Positions 36,548 to 47,435 of a DNA stretch of 64,000 nucleotides are shown piece after piece. The position numbers and the translations under genes were made by a program. Source of the stretch: Cololabis saira (taxonomy: Eukaryota > Chordata > Actinopteri > Beloniformes > Belonidae); the NCBI RefSeq assembly GCF_033807715.1, contig NC_084609.1, positions 33,723,350-33,787,349 of the forward strand. The letters run 5' to 3'. How positions within the stretch are numbered: position 1 is the stretch's first letter; each line of letters starts with the position of its first letter. The notes under the pieces are model-generated. The model made no database searches. It saw only the letters and a list, made by a program, of their open reading frames with translations, and was not told where the DNA came from.

Positions 36548-36865
36548 CTAGCCAACTCCCCACCCCCTCGGAGCGGGAGAGGAGGCCAGGGACCGCCATC
36601 TGAGCCCCCTGGCCTGACGCCACCGGGTCTTCCAGGTTGGGCCGACCGGCAAGACAGCTCCGGAGGCCGTCCTCTGGGCCGGGCCGACCGGCGAGACAGT
36701 TCGGGAGGTCGCCCTCTGGGCCGGGCCAACCGGCGAGACTGTTCGGGAGGTCGCCGTCTGGGCTGGGCCGACCTGCAAGAGGGCCGCCAGGTCCGTCAGG
36801 TCCGCCAGCCCCTGCGCCAGCGATGTCATCGCCTCGAGGGTCCGACCCACGCGTTCCTCCTTCAT
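36548..36865 (-). CDS. Short gag-like ORF of the TRIM
   Basis: 105 residues, starting MKEERVGRTLEAMTSLAQGL and ADLTDLAALLQ shortly after the primer binding site, where gag begins in LTR elements. The rest is repeats of a 14-15-residue unit ending SRTVSPVGPAQ. No zinc knuckle or protease. Probably a gag leader remnant kept for packaging rather than a working protein. Confidence 0.45.
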   Translation of the reverse strand: MKEERVGRTLEAMTSLAQGLADLTDLAALLQVGPAQTATSRTVSPVGPAQRATSRTVSPVGPAQRTASGAVLPVGPTWKTRWRQARGLRWRSLASSPAPRGWGVG

Positions 36866-36875
36866 CCTGTCGACA

Positions 36876-36893
36876 GCCCCATGGTGGGCGCCA
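36876..36893 (-). other. Primer binding site, tRNA-Lys type
   Basis: Minus-strand TGGCGCCCACCATGGGGC, one base from the LTR end. It differs at two of 18 positions, as I recall it, from the complement of the tRNA-Lys 3' end used by many retroelements. Confidence 0.75.
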
Positions 36894-36894
36894 C

Positions 36895-37181
36895 TGTAGC
36901 CAACTCGTGCTACCCGGGGTCAACCGACAGGGAAAGAGGACACAGGATTTCGTGGGGAAATTGTGGATCTTTATTTTGCCAAGACACAGACGTGTACCAG
37001 TACACTCAGCCGCTCTGTGTCATCCCTCCTGATCCTTTTTAACGGAGTGCAGCCGCTCTTAAATACCCAGGCAGGGTGGAGAGATTGATTGGGCACAGGT
37101 GTGCCCAATCAGCTGGACCAGGCTCGGGCCACCTGTGTGCTGCTCCCCCGCAAACCACGCCCAATCCTCCACCCTGCCACA
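36895..37181 (-). repeat. TRIM LTR (5' LTR in element sense)
   Basis: Pairs with 36229-36509. Its + strand right end (37181) is followed by the duplication atgtc and then by unique mpped1 intron. Confidence 0.93.
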
Positions 37182-37301
37182 ATGTCTTTTAAGAATTTTA
37201 ATTGATAAGTAGGCATTTAATGTATGTAATGTCTCTTGAGTTTCAGCACTACCCTTATCTCATGCACTACATGTAATCTCTATTTTTTGTGCTCCCCTCA
37301 G

Positions 37302-37688
37302 GTGCAGAGTAGCTGTAACGAAGAAAAGGAAGAGGAAGGGGTGACGTTCACTCTTCAGGTCACTGTGACTGTGATCTAAGTGAATTTTGAGGCATTAAGG
37401 ATACTTCCAAACAACTTTGGCCCAAACAGATACAATCTCAAACCAAAAGCCTCAAGCAGCTGGCATATTACTCCACCCCAGTTCCTCTGCTTGGATCATA
37501 GAGGCCATGGCCTTTACCCTGTCAGAAATCATGGCTGTGAGGCGGCAGCATTCGCAGGCTCAGTCTCACGCTCAGAGAGGCAGCAGGATGGCTGTTGAGG
37601 TGGATGAGTATAGCACCAACCCCACCCAAGCCTTCACATTCTACAATATCAACCAGGGTCGCTTCCAGCCACCTCACGTCCACATGTG
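37302..37688 (+). other. mpped1: mpped1 first coding exon (5' UTR part plus coding start)
   Basis: CCCCTCAG acceptor at 37294-37301 and AT|GTGAGT donor at 37689. 37302-37506 is 5' UTR with in-frame stops upstream (for example the TAAGTGA cluster near 37378). The coding part is listed separately. Confidence 0.75.
37507..37688 (+). CDS. mpped1: MPPED1, first coding exon
   Basis: ATG at 37507 in a strong context (gccATGg) opens MAFTLSEIMAVRRQHSQAQS, then MAVEVDEYSTNPTQAFTFYN and INQGRFQPPHVHM, closely matching the MPPED1 N-terminus. The MAF start and MA-RR-H pattern favour MPPED1 over MPPED2. The exon ends with two bases of a methionine codon that is completed in the exon at 41618. MPPED1 belongs to the class III metallophosphoesterases (UPF0046 family) and is mainly brain-expressed in mammals; its substrate is not settled. 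Confidence 0.93.
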
Positions 37689-37904
37689 AGTTGGTCAAAA
37701 TGCACCATTGTTTTTTAAATTGTGACATACTTCACGTTAATATTCGAATGCTTTAGTCCCAAAAGTTGTTTCAACATTCATGTCCCTAAAAAAACACAAA
37801 AACCAAAAATCTGTTAATTTCCTCCAGATTCAATGAATCTTCTAATATGCACTGTAAAAAGAAAACTATGTAAATTGCTTCACGTTTCCTGCTCTGCCTG
37901 CCTG

Positions 37905-38145
37905 GCCCATCGGCAGGAGGGTCCCCCCTCATGATCCAGGTCCTGGTCCAGGTTTCTTCCCTCCTAAAGGGGAGTTTTTCTTGCCACTGTTTGGCTTAAG
38001 GTTTTTCTCCCACTAGGGGAGTTTTTACCTGCCATTGTTTATGTAATAATTGCTCGGGGGTTTATGTTCTGGGTCTCTGGAAAGATCCTACAGACAACTT
38101 CTGTTGTAATAGACACTATATAAGTAAAAGTGAAATTGAAATTGT
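37905..38145 (+). mobile_element. LINE 3' tail (same family as 21250-21600)
   Basis: Contains 'ggagtttttcttgccactg', 'ggtttttctcccactagggg' and 'cctgccattgtttatgtaat', ending in an (AAATTG)-like run. Opposite orientation to 21250-21600. Confidence 0.75.
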
Positions 38146-39219
38146 ATTGGCACCTTGAGAGAGACCCTTGAAACCCCTTTCTGTGCAAGGACAACTGAAC
38201 ACAGAAACTTCCTCCAGAACTCACAAACCTCACTATCACAGACAATTGTACTTATAGAGGGATTTTCATCTCTGTCTGACTATTCTATTAACTGGTCTAC
38301 TCATCTCTCCCCTGATAAGGCAAGGATAAGTCAAGCCATTTTTATCCATACAAAGCATGATACAGCACACCAAAATGAATAGGAAAAAACTCATCTATAA
38401 ACTGATAAAGATTATTTTTTATTTAGAGTTCTAATCCGACACCAAGTGAAAAAGTGAACATAACATCATAGAAAGCATGGAATTAAAATCAATAACCAGC
38501 TGGAACATGTCTAAAACAATTCTGTTAGGGGTTTAAATCTAAGATTTAAAGCCCCGTCTCCACTCTGTGACAACAAACTCACTGCTGAGATATACTCATT
38601 TTAAATTAGATATGTCATTTTCAAGCAAAATCTCATAAATGGGCCTCATTTGGAAAGGGAGTGTAAAATGTTATGAAATCTCAAATATAAGACCTTTGGA
38701 CCAATCTGCTTTGAATTGATTTGGTAGTTTAATTAGGACTTTTGGTCCACAACAAGAAGATTCTTGTTTTTTTCCCTTCGGGGATTAGTAAAGTATTTTG
38801 TACTTTGAACTTAATATTAGTTGAAGCTTTTCTATCTGGAGTTTGCATGTTTTCCCTATGCCTGTGGTTTTATCTGTGAAGTCCAGCTTTATTGGACTCC
38901 AAAGCCCCACCCAACGAGTGAACTTGCCAACTACACCAAAAAAGCTTGTAAGGCAGGCAGATTTGGGCCTTTTGTGTCTGTGTTGGTCCACTTGATGTAA
39001 ATTTGGTAAAAATTAACTAATACACTAAATGCATATCTGCATATACCCCGATATTTTGTACATTGTACAGGCTACAAATGTATGCAGGAAGCCGCCGCCC
39101 CCCCCCCGCCAAAAAAGTAAAGAAAAAAGTAATTACAGGATGTAATTGGTGTAAGATGAGATGGTGTAAGAGTAGGCATTATACACATTTGCTATAAGAT
39201 AACACAAATAATGTTATAA
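38146..39219. other. Intron, no gene seen
   Basis: 38210-38300 shares 'ctcactatcacagacaattg' and 'ggattttcatctctgtctga' with the L1 at 33350-33420 in reverse, so a small L1 scrap is present. The rest is unrecognised. Confidence 0.5.
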
Positions 39220-39425
39220 TTGTATGTATGTATGTATGTATGTATGTATGTATGTATGTATGTATGTATGTATGTATGTATGTATGTATGTATGTATGTA
39301 TGTATGTATGTATGTATGTATGTATGTATGTATGTATGTATGTATGTATGTATGTATGTATGTATGTATGTATGTATGTATGTATGTATGTATGTATGTA
39401 TGTATGTATGTATGTATGTATTTAT
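39220..39425. repeat. (TATG)n microsatellite, about 200 bp
   Basis: About fifty perfect TATG units; all three frames open as Met-Tyr-Val-Cys repeats, not a gene. Confidence 0.98.
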
Positions 39426-39570
39426 TTATTTTTAATTTCAGTCAGCACAGGACGTTCCATTCTGGCTGTCATAATGCTATTGAATATATTACTACTGTCA
39501 TATTGTCACTATATACTGAAAAAGGGTTACAACAACTACGACCAACTAAGACCTAAATCAAAATAAAAGC

Positions 39571-39700
39571 TCCATCCATCCATCCATCCATCCATCCATC
39601 CATCCATCCATCCATCCATCCATCCATCCATCCATCCATCCATCCATCCATCATCATCTATATCCACTTACTCTATTCAGGTCACCAGTCCATCGCAGCT
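39571..39700 (-). repeat. (CATC)n microsatellite with SINE/LINE tail
   Basis: About twenty CATC units followed by 'tatatccacttactctattc' and 'ggtcaccagtccatcgcag', the reverse of the SINE-type tail seen at 56369-56500, so the array is the element's own tail. 39701-40128 has no recognised feature. Confidence 0.85.
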
Positions 39701-40128
39701 CAAAAACCTTTATAAAAAAATATACATTAATAATGGTGGTAGAATAATGGCTAAAAGAAAACAAAAAAATAAAATGGGACTAAATGAACACTTTACATTA
39801 TCTTACATGGCTGTGTATCCTATTGTGAATGTGAAACATATCTCATAAGCTCTTTTATATATTTTATTACTTTTTGACTCATTTTCTGATACGTTCTTAC
39901 ATGCATATGTGCTGTATATTACTTTCTCACGTCATTCATCATTTTCCTGGTAGTGTTATGGGTGTGGAAAAGAAGGAGTGAGGGTAGGGTGTGATCATAC
40001 ACGGAGCACAGCTCGCTAAAGTGGGCCATAGTTATTTACCAGCTCCCTTCTTTCCTCTGGAGATCCCCAGGATCAGCAAGCTCACTGTAAATCCCACAGG
40101 ACTTCCCACTCTATATCTATGCTTTATT

Positions 40129-41313
40129 AGGGCCCGAGCACTGACAGTGCGAAGGCCCTATTGTATCTGTAGGAGTTTGTGTTTTTATCCTTATTTTTCT
40201 TCCGACGAAATGAGGGCCTTTTTGCCCCCCTAAACGTGCCCCAAAAGTCACCAAATTTTGCACGCAAGACCGGCCTGGCGAAAAAAACAACAAAAAAAAG
40301 ACGGCCATTTTGAATAAATCGTGTAATTTTGGCGCAATTTATGCCACTTCTTCGGCCGTTAATGCAGCCCGAACCGTAACGTGCACCCAGATGTGTTATA
40401 CATCAAAATGTGCGTCTAGATCCTGCGACGACGGGCATTGCTCAGTCAAAAGCGTTACCGTGGCGATAATAGATGCCAAAAGCGCGCTCCCCCCTTCATT
40501 TGATTGGTCCATAGAGATAAAACTTCGTGCCTCAAGCCCCACAATACGGTTTGATGTACATGCACGAAAATCACTACACACCTGTATCATGTCGCAACTT
40601 AAAAAAAAGTCTCTTGGCGCCATGGCCGAAACCGAACAGGAAGTCGGCCATTTTCAATGAATCGTGTAACTTTGGCGCAATTTATGCCATTCCTTCGGCA
40701 GTTAATGCGGCCCGAACCGTAATGTGCACCCAGGTGTGTTATACATCAAAATGTGCGTCTAGATCCTGCGACGATGGGCATTACATTTCTCAGTCAAAAG
40801 CGTTACCGTGGCGACGATAGACGCCAAAAAGCATGACCCCCCTTCATCTGATTGGTCCATATTTGATAGTCCCTATTCTCTGCCATAACTTTTGAACGGG
40901 TTGTGATAAAGACATGTGGGTGGTGTCATCGAACTCGGTATTGAGTACTTGACCTTCATTGGCCTGAATTAGCCCTGCCCCTTCATCTGATTGGTCAATA
41001 CATGATAGTCTCTATTTTCTGGCATAACTTTTGAATGGTTTGATATAAAGACTCATGGGTGGTGTCATCGGACTCGGTTTTGAGTCCTTGAACATAATTG
41101 GTGCAAATTAACCCCGCCGCTTCATCTGATTGGTCAATATGTGCTAGTTCCTACTTTCTGCCATAACTTTTGAATGGTTTGATATAGAGAGTCGTGGGTG
41201 GTGTCATCTGCTAAATGTCCAGGCCTGAAGAATCTACATCAAGTCATACAAGCTTCCACTGCAGCCTGAACGTGCACAAGGGTGCGAGGGCCCGTTCATC
41301 GCTGCTTGCAGCT
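40129..41313 (+). repeat. AGGGCCCGAGC composite repeat, copy B
   Basis: One head unit only (AGGGCCCGAGCACTGACAG). Two body units are marked by 'cccgaaccgtaa' at 40370 and 40713, then about three units of roughly 140-150 bp with 'cataacttttgaa' and 'tgggtggtgtcat' (40860-41210). Tail GAGGGCCCGTTCATCGCTGC, TTGCAGCT. The flank is tttatt on the left and ttaatt on the right. Confidence 0.85.
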
Positions 41314-41617
41314 TTAATTTTATATTATTTTTCTATTTCTAGACATTGCTTTTACTGTCTTTCTCAGTGCTGTTCTTTTATCATGGCCTTTCATACCCAC
41401 ATCTTCTCTTATTTCAGTTGCTGCCTCAGTCTGAGGGGATATTTTTCTATTGGATGTCAATGTAAAAGTTATTCTTTGTTTTTGTACCAGAGACTTTGCA
41501 CACAGTGCTACATGTCCTTTCTCCATATTGTATTAGTTTAACAGCTGCAGTGACCCTTTTCCTATTTCTTTCTCACTCAACTTTTTTGCTGTTTTCAATT
41601 TTTTTGCTGTTTGTCAG

Positions 41618-41799
41618 GGTGGATCCGATACCTCACGACACTCCCAAGCCGCCGGGGTACACACGCTTCGTATGCATCTCAGACACTCACTCCCGAACTG
41701 ATGCCATCCAGATGCCATACGGGGATGTGTTTATTCATGCTGGAGACTTCACTGAACTGGGACTGCCCTCAGAAGTGAAGAAGTTCAATGACTGGCTAG
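41618..41799 (+). CDS. mpped1: MPPED1, second coding exon (metallophosphoesterase motif I-II)
   Basis: Acceptor TTTGTCAG, donor CTAG|GTCAGT. Encodes VDPIPHDTPKPPGYTRFVCI, SDTHSRTDAIQMPYGDVFIH and AGDFTELGLPSEVKKFNDWL. SDTH provides the Asp and His of the first metal-binding motif; HAGDF the next aspartate. 182 bp, in phase with its neighbours (one base completes the Met codon; one base of Gly is left over). Confidence 0.96.
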
Positions 41800-42983
41800 G
41801 TCAGTAACGTTTCGGTTCTGTGTCCGCAGTGAGTCATTGCCCTGACTTCTGTACGTGGCTCCCTTTCTGATAGTCTTTTAATAATACTACTAGTAATAGT
41901 CAGAGCTGTTTTACTCACTAGTCATAAGAAAAAAGGACATTATCGTATAGTTCCAGAATGATCAGGCTAGAATGAGGAAATCCTTATGTCCTTACCAGCT
42001 CCAATGCAATGACCTAAAGTTCTTTTTTTTTGTTAAACTTATGAAACAAAAATGAACAAAAGGAGAAGACTTTCTAGGTTAATTTGATCCGGTTATGAGT
42101 GTAATCAGTGGTTAGCATGATGAAGTGAAGCAGCATTTTCATGATGCAACCTCTGCTTGTCCGTATCAGTGAAACTCCTCCTGACTCAAAGGTCTTCTTG
42201 ACTTTGTGTTTCTCTCTTTCTTCATCAAAAATTGAGCCACGTTTCTCTGCTCGATCTGTGTTCTTCATTTTTTTACTCATCTATTTATTTTTGTCATAGC
42301 TTTCTTTTAATCCTGTTGGAGTCAGGTCATTCACAGGGCCATGGCAACACCTTAATGCCTGGATCCAACAGCAAATGTTTTTCCCTAAAGAGTAAAGGAT
42401 TGAGTGGTGTCCAATAATATATATGTTTTCCAATTTTTTTTGAAGTTCTATGAACTCTCCACATACAGTACAGGTTTCAAATCTATTCTAAAACCTTCTT
42501 AATTGTTTATCCACAGCCTCTACAAGTTACTGTTATGTCAATGTTATGAGTCAGAGCCCGTTTATGGTGTATTATTTTGAAAAAATGATACAATTCTCTA
42601 TGACATTCTTATGTCTGATTTCCTGCAGCTGTATGTAAATTGACGGAATTTAGCAGGTGGTCCACCACCGAAATAGACTTGGCACATATCTTCAGCGGAG
42701 GAGGTGCCAAGGCCCTTCTGGTGGCAGGAATTTCATGGACTATAATGGCAGCTGGCTTGATGTCGCCACTCTGTGGCACTTCTGCACTCAGCCTTACCCC
42801 CAGGGTTATACAAGAGCCATTCTCTTGTAGAATTGGTGCTGTTCTTGGGATAATTTGCCTACTATATGACCCAAGTAATAAGCTTTAGCTGTTGTAAAGC
42901 TGGCTTCACATTTTACTGTCTAATATAAGGGAGGCCACTGTAGAGTCACTAACACACTAACGTACAATACTACATTTTTTGTA
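41800..42983. other. Intron, no gene seen
   Basis: AT-rich, largely single-copy as far as I can see; the frame at 42640-42888 has no recognisable domain or splice support. Confidence 0.5.
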
Positions 42984-43046
42984 GTCCTGCTCAGCAGCGC
43001 TTTTTGTTGAATAAATACTGCTTTTTGGAATTCCTGCCTCCTGCTG
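42984..43046 (+). mobile_element. LTR 3' end scrap
   Basis: 'gtcctgctcagcagcgcttt', 'gttgaataaatactg' and 'ggaattcctgcctcctg' match the ends of the LTRs at 32725-33045 and 63350-63788. It is joined directly to a piece of the composite repeat ('gcagaaagtagg'). Confidence 0.75.
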
Positions 43047-43059
43047 CAGAAAGTAGGTA

Positions 43060-45589
43060 CCGTATTTTCACGACCATACGGCGCACCGTGTGAAAAGGCG
43101 CACCCTCAGTTTTGTGTGTAATTTTTGGATTTAAAACACACATACGGCACACCGACCCAAAAGGTGCAGTCTACAGACACGGAGCTGCACACGCGCGCAC
43201 CGCAAAACACACACACGCGCATGTCGGGGATCCGGTACCGGGGTTTGTAACCGACAGATATCGCTGAAAATCTCGGAGGGTGAAGCTGATCCGACCTGGG
43301 ACGGAGCCCAGAAATCCCAGCTCCCAAAGCAGCCGGGAACCAGGAGGATTTAGCCCGAGATCGCTGCGTCGCGGCCCCGCATCCCCACGGCGGAGGATCC
43401 GGGGTTCCTAACCGGAGGTTCTGAGCGGCGGATCCCGGTCCAACCCGCCGGGGAATGACGGGGCTTTGACCCAGGACTGGTAGCAGAGGCAGACCACGGG
43501 GATATCAGCCAGATCTGCCCGGGGGAATGCGGCGATCGGACCCCTCATTGGGAACCAGGAAGTCGGGAGGAGCAGCGCGCATCACGGCGGCTTCAACCGG
43601 GGAATCTGACGGGTTCCGACCGGCCGGGACCGGAGGAACCCGCCTGGACTGGTAGCAGAGGCTCCCGGAGACAGACAACCGGGATTTCAGCCGGATCTGC
43701 CCGGGGGATGCGGCGCACTGGCCCCGCAACCCCACGGCGGCGGGCGGCGCATCCTGGATCCCGGTGAAAATGCCCGTGATCCCATGGGGATCCAACCTGG
43801 GACGGACCCCAGAGGACCCAGCTGCCAAACCAGCCGGGAACCAGGAGGATTTAACCCGGATCCGCGGCGCCGCATCCGATGGCACATCCTCGGCTCCGGG
43901 GCACATCCTCGGTTCCCGACATGCAAAACACACGCGCGCTGCAGAACACACACACAAGTGTGCTTATTTAAAAATAGAGCGGGAGCAAAACTTAGTTTGA
44001 TTGTACTTTATTTCACTTTACACATCAAGCAACTCCTTCAAAGTCTTCATCTTCTGTTTCCGCATTAAACAGCTCTGCTAATTCAGCTGCGCCAGTCCCA
44101 TTTTCTTCTCAGAGTCACTTTCTGTGTCGTGCGGCCCCTCTGAAATGCCGGCTTTTGCAAAAGCCTGAACAACAGTCCCAGCAGATGTATTAGCCCACGC
44201 ATCAACAATCCATGTGGAAACTGTGGCATAACTTGCCCGGCGCTGCCGTCCGCTCTTGGTGAAGCTGTGCTCCCCCTCAGTCATCCATCTCTCCCACGCC
44301 GCCCGCAGCCTTACCTTGAACGGCCGGTTCACACCGACATCCAGCGGTTGGAGTTCCTTCGTCAGACCTCCCGGAATAACAGCCAGCACAGCGTTCATGT
44401 TTTTAACTTATTTTTTTACACCGTCTGTGAGATGGGCGCGCATAGAATCACAGACCAGCAGCGATGGGGATGTGTGGAAAAAAACACCGGGTCGCCACAC
44501 ATAGACCTGCTTCAGCCACTCGATCATCATCCCCTCATCCATCCAGCCCTTTTCATTTGCCTTTATTATGACTCTGGCTGGAAAAGTCTCTTTAGGCAAC
44601 GTTTTTCTTTTAAAAATGACCATCGGCGGCAGTTTTCATCCATCAGCGTGGCAGGCAAGCACAACAGTAAATGAGGACTTCTCATACCCCGTTGTGCGGA
44701 TCCCAACTGTGCTGGCTCCCGTCCGCTCCACCATGTGATTCATCGGGATGTCAAACGTCAGCGGCACCTCGTCCATGTTCGTGATGTGGCTGGGCTGGAT
44801 GTGTTTCTCGGTTATGTGTCGGCTACAGAATGAGTGGAAGCTCTCCATCTTTTCCAGTAGCGCTGCTGCGCTACTGTTGTCCTGGCCCGGATGGAAAGAT
44901 GGCACCGCTTCATGAACCGAAAACACCAGGACGGACCTCCATGAAAATGTTCAATTTCCATCTCCTCCGCCAGCACTACTGCTTTCCGTCGGATGCTGAC
45001 CGTTGAAACGCTCCTTCCACTCGCTCTTTGCTCGATCACCCACCGCTCCAATCTTTCCTCCAAGTCCGGCCATCTCGCCTTGTGTCCGCGGAAGCTCAGC
45101 TGCGTTTTCTTCACCTGCCGCAGTTCGTTTTCCATCTTCCTCCACTTGCAAACCATAGACCAGTTGATGTTAAATTCTCTCGCGGCTGCTCGATTCCCAT
45201 GTTCCTCCGCGTAGCTGATCGCCTTCAGTTTAAAATCTGCCTCATAAGCGTGTCGCTTTGCCATCTTCAGGGTTGTTAAGACAACAATGTTCTGCGTGAA
45301 GCACATACCTGTCCCTTTATACACCCCCCCTTCCCCCTCAATCACGTCCGCAAACCACGGGTGCTTCATACCCCCCCTTCCCCCTTTAACGTCTGTGGAT
45401 GGTCTCATTCATGTCCGCAACTCACGGGGGCTTCACCCGCCCCCTTCTCTTTTTACCGTTCTCATGGTGGCCGGCCTTACATTACCGTAATTCAGGTAAT
45501 AGATACGGCGCACCGTTTCATAAGGCGCCCGGCACATTTTTTTTTTAAATTAAAAATTTTATGTGCGCCTTATGGTCGCGAAAATACGG
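43060..45589 (-). mobile_element. Near full-length pogo/Tigger-type DNA transposon
   Basis: Flanked by TA (43058-43059, 45590-45591). Inverted ends: CCGTATTTTCACGACCATAC and, in reverse, CCGTATTTTCGCGACCATAA. 2.53 kb. The transposase is on the minus strand (44078-45264). Between 43330 and 43960 lies a GC-rich non-coding region with a rough 200-bp direct duplication ('ggactggtagcagaggc' at 43473 and 43647; 'gatctgcccgggggaatgcg' at 43511 and a near copy at 43694). Inserted in composite repeat copy C. Confidence 0.92.
44078..45264 (-). pseudogene. pogo/Tigger/Jerky-type transposase, frameshifted
   Basis: Order from the N-terminus: MAKRHAYEADFKLKAISYAE and NRAAAREFNINWSMVCKWRK, a Brinker-type helix-turn-helix; WPDLEERLERWVIEQRASGR to GPSWCFRFMKRCHLSIRART, a CENP-B/Tc5-type helix-turn-helix; then the DDE_1 nuclease with the first Asp in ITNMDEVPLTFD, the second in LLVCDSMRAHLT and the third in KELQPLDVGVNRPFK. 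All three catalytic aspartates remain, but the frame shifts near 44880 and 44640 and a stop lies near 44405. Terminal inverted repeats show this is a transposon, not a domesticated gene. Confidence 0.9.
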
Positions 45590-45591
45590 TA

Positions 45592-47435
45592 CTATCAAAT
45601 ATGGACCAATCAGATGAAGGGGGGTTGCGCTTTTTGGTGTCTATCTTCGCCACGGTAACGCTTTTGACTGAGAAAAGTAATGCCCATCATTGCAGGATAT
45701 AGACGCACATTTTGATGTATAACACACCTGGGTGCACGTTACAGTTCGGGCCGTATTAACTGCCGAAGGAATGGCATAAATTGCGCCAAAATTACATGGT
45801 TAATTCAAAATGGCTGACTTCCTGTTGGGTTTCGGCCATGGTGCCAAGAGACTTATCTTTAAGTTGCGACATGATACAGGTGTGTACCGATTTTCGTGCA
45901 TGTACGTCAAACCGTATTGTGGGGCTTGAGGCACAAGGTTTTCTAGGGGGCGCTGTTGAGCCATTAGGCCACGCCCATTAATGCAAACCATCCATCCATC
46001 CATCCATCCATCTTCTTTCGCTTATCCGTTCCCGGGTCGCAGGGGCAGCAGCCTCAACAGGGATGCCCAGACTTCCTTCACCCCAGACACTTCCTCCAAC
46101 TCTTCCTCCAGCTCTTCCTCCAGCTCTTCCTCCAGCTCTTCCTCCAGCTGTTCCGAGGGGAGTCCGAGACGTTCCCAGGCCAGCCGAGAGACATAGTCTC
46201 TCCAGCGTGTCCTGGGTCTTCCCCGGGGTCTCCTCCCGGTGGGACATGCCTGGAACACCTCCCAAGGGAAGAGGGACATGCCTGGAACACCTCCCTAGGG
46301 AGGAGGGACATGCCTGGAACTCCTCTAGGGAGGAGGGACATGCCTGGAACTCCTCCCTAGGGAGGAGGGACATGCCTGGAACACCTCCCTAGGGAGGAGG
46401 GACATGCCTAGAACACCTCCCTAGGGAGGAGGGACATGCCTGGAACACCTCCCTGGGGAGGCGTTCAGGAGGATCCGGTACAGATGCCCAAGCCACCTCA
46501 GCTGACTCCTCTCAATGTGAAGGAGCAGCGGCTCGACTCCGAGCTCCTCCCGGGTGACAGAACTCCTCACCCTATCTCTAAGGGAGTGTCCAGCCACCCT
46601 GCGGAGGAAACTCATCTCTAAGGGAGCGTCCAGCCACCCTGCGGAGGAAACTCATCTCTAAGGGAGCGTCCAGCCACCCTACGGAGGAAACTCATCTCTA
46701 AGGGAGCGTCCAGCCACCCTGCAGAGGAAACTCATCTCGGCCACTTGTATCCGCGATCTTGTCCTTTTGGTCACTACCCAAAGTTCATGACCATAGGTGA
46801 GGGTAGGTGCGTAGATTGACCGGTAAATCGAGAGCTTCGCCTTTCGACTCAGCTCCCTCTTCACCACGACGGTCCGGTACATCGACCGCATCACTGCGGA
46901 CGCTGCACCGATCCGTCTGTCAATCTCCCGCTCCATCGTTCCCTCACTCGTGAACAAGACCCCGAGAACTTGAACTCCTCCACCTGAGGCAGGACTTCTC
47001 CACCCACCCGGAGAAGGCACGCCACCCTTTCCCGGTGGAGAACCATGGCCTCGGTTTTGGAGGTGCTGATTCTCATCCCTGCCGCGTTGCACTCGGCCTC
47101 AAACCGCCCCAGCACATGCTGAAGGTCCCGGTTCGATGAAGCCAACAGGACAACATCATCTGCAAAAAAACAGAGATGAATTCCGGAGGTTCCCAAACCG
47201 GATCCCCTCCGGCCCCTGGCTGCGCCTAGAAATCCTGTCCATAAAAATTATGAACAGGAATGCAAACCATTAAATATCAAATTTTTCGCCAGGCCTGGCT
47301 TGCATGCAAAATTTGGTGACTTTTGGGGCACGTTTAGGGGGGCAAAAAGGCCCTCATTTTGTCAGAAGAAGGAAAATAATAAAAACATTTCCTACAGATA
47401 CAATAGGGCCTTCGCACTGTAAGTGCTCGGGCTCT
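45592..47435 (-). repeat. AGGGCCCGAGC composite repeat, copy C, interrupted
   Basis: Minus orientation. Own sequence: about 43047-43057, 45592-45991 and 47259-47435, interrupted by the pogo element and an RTE LINE. Ends 'gtgctcgggctct' at 47435. The tail module (GCAGCTTTAATT side) is absent; the copy begins inside a 140-bp unit at 'gcagaaagtagg'. Confidence 0.85.
45992..47258 (-). mobile_element. RTE/Rex3-like LINE, 5'-truncated, minus strand
   Basis: Perfect 12-bp duplication aatgcaaaccat (45980-45991, 47259-47270). Starts (+ sense) with the ATCC tail. On the minus strand: GTSGIHLCFFADDVVLLASS (catalytic FADD), LGRFEAECNAAGMRISTSKT, MERE(I)DRRIGAASAVMRSMY, SRKAKLSIYRSIYAPTLTYG. Expanded arrays: 12 bp (46095-46150), 32 bp about six or seven copies (46240-46455), 42 bp about four copies (46572-46737). 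Confidence 0.93.

Larger units (their letters stand above)
36229..37181 (-). mobile_element. Complete TRIM (miniature LTR retrotransposon)
   Basis: Perfect 5-bp target duplication atgtc (36224-36228, 37182-37186). LTRs at 36229-36509 (281 bp) and 36895-37181 (287 bp) start TGTAGC and end GCCACA on the + strand and differ mainly by point changes plus one small indel. The 385-bp interior, read on the minus strand, has a lysine-tRNA-type primer binding site next to the LTR, a short gag-like ORF and a G-rich polypurine stretch. Too small for pol, so it must be mobilised in trans. It sits 120 bp upstream of the mpped1 coding exon. Confidence 0.93.

Noticed and set aside
37417..37506. Upstream start for mpped1 extending the N-terminus
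   Set aside because: The extension has no ATG before 37507 (only a TTG), while 37507 has a strong context and matches the family start.
43505..43957. 150-residue minus-strand frame
   Set aside because: Lies in the non-coding GC-rich part of the pogo element, downstream of the transposase; composition explains it.
44078..45264. Domesticated pogo-derived host gene (Jerky/Tigger-like)
   Set aside because: It is broken by frameshifts and still has terminal inverted repeats and TA flanks, so it is a dead transposon.
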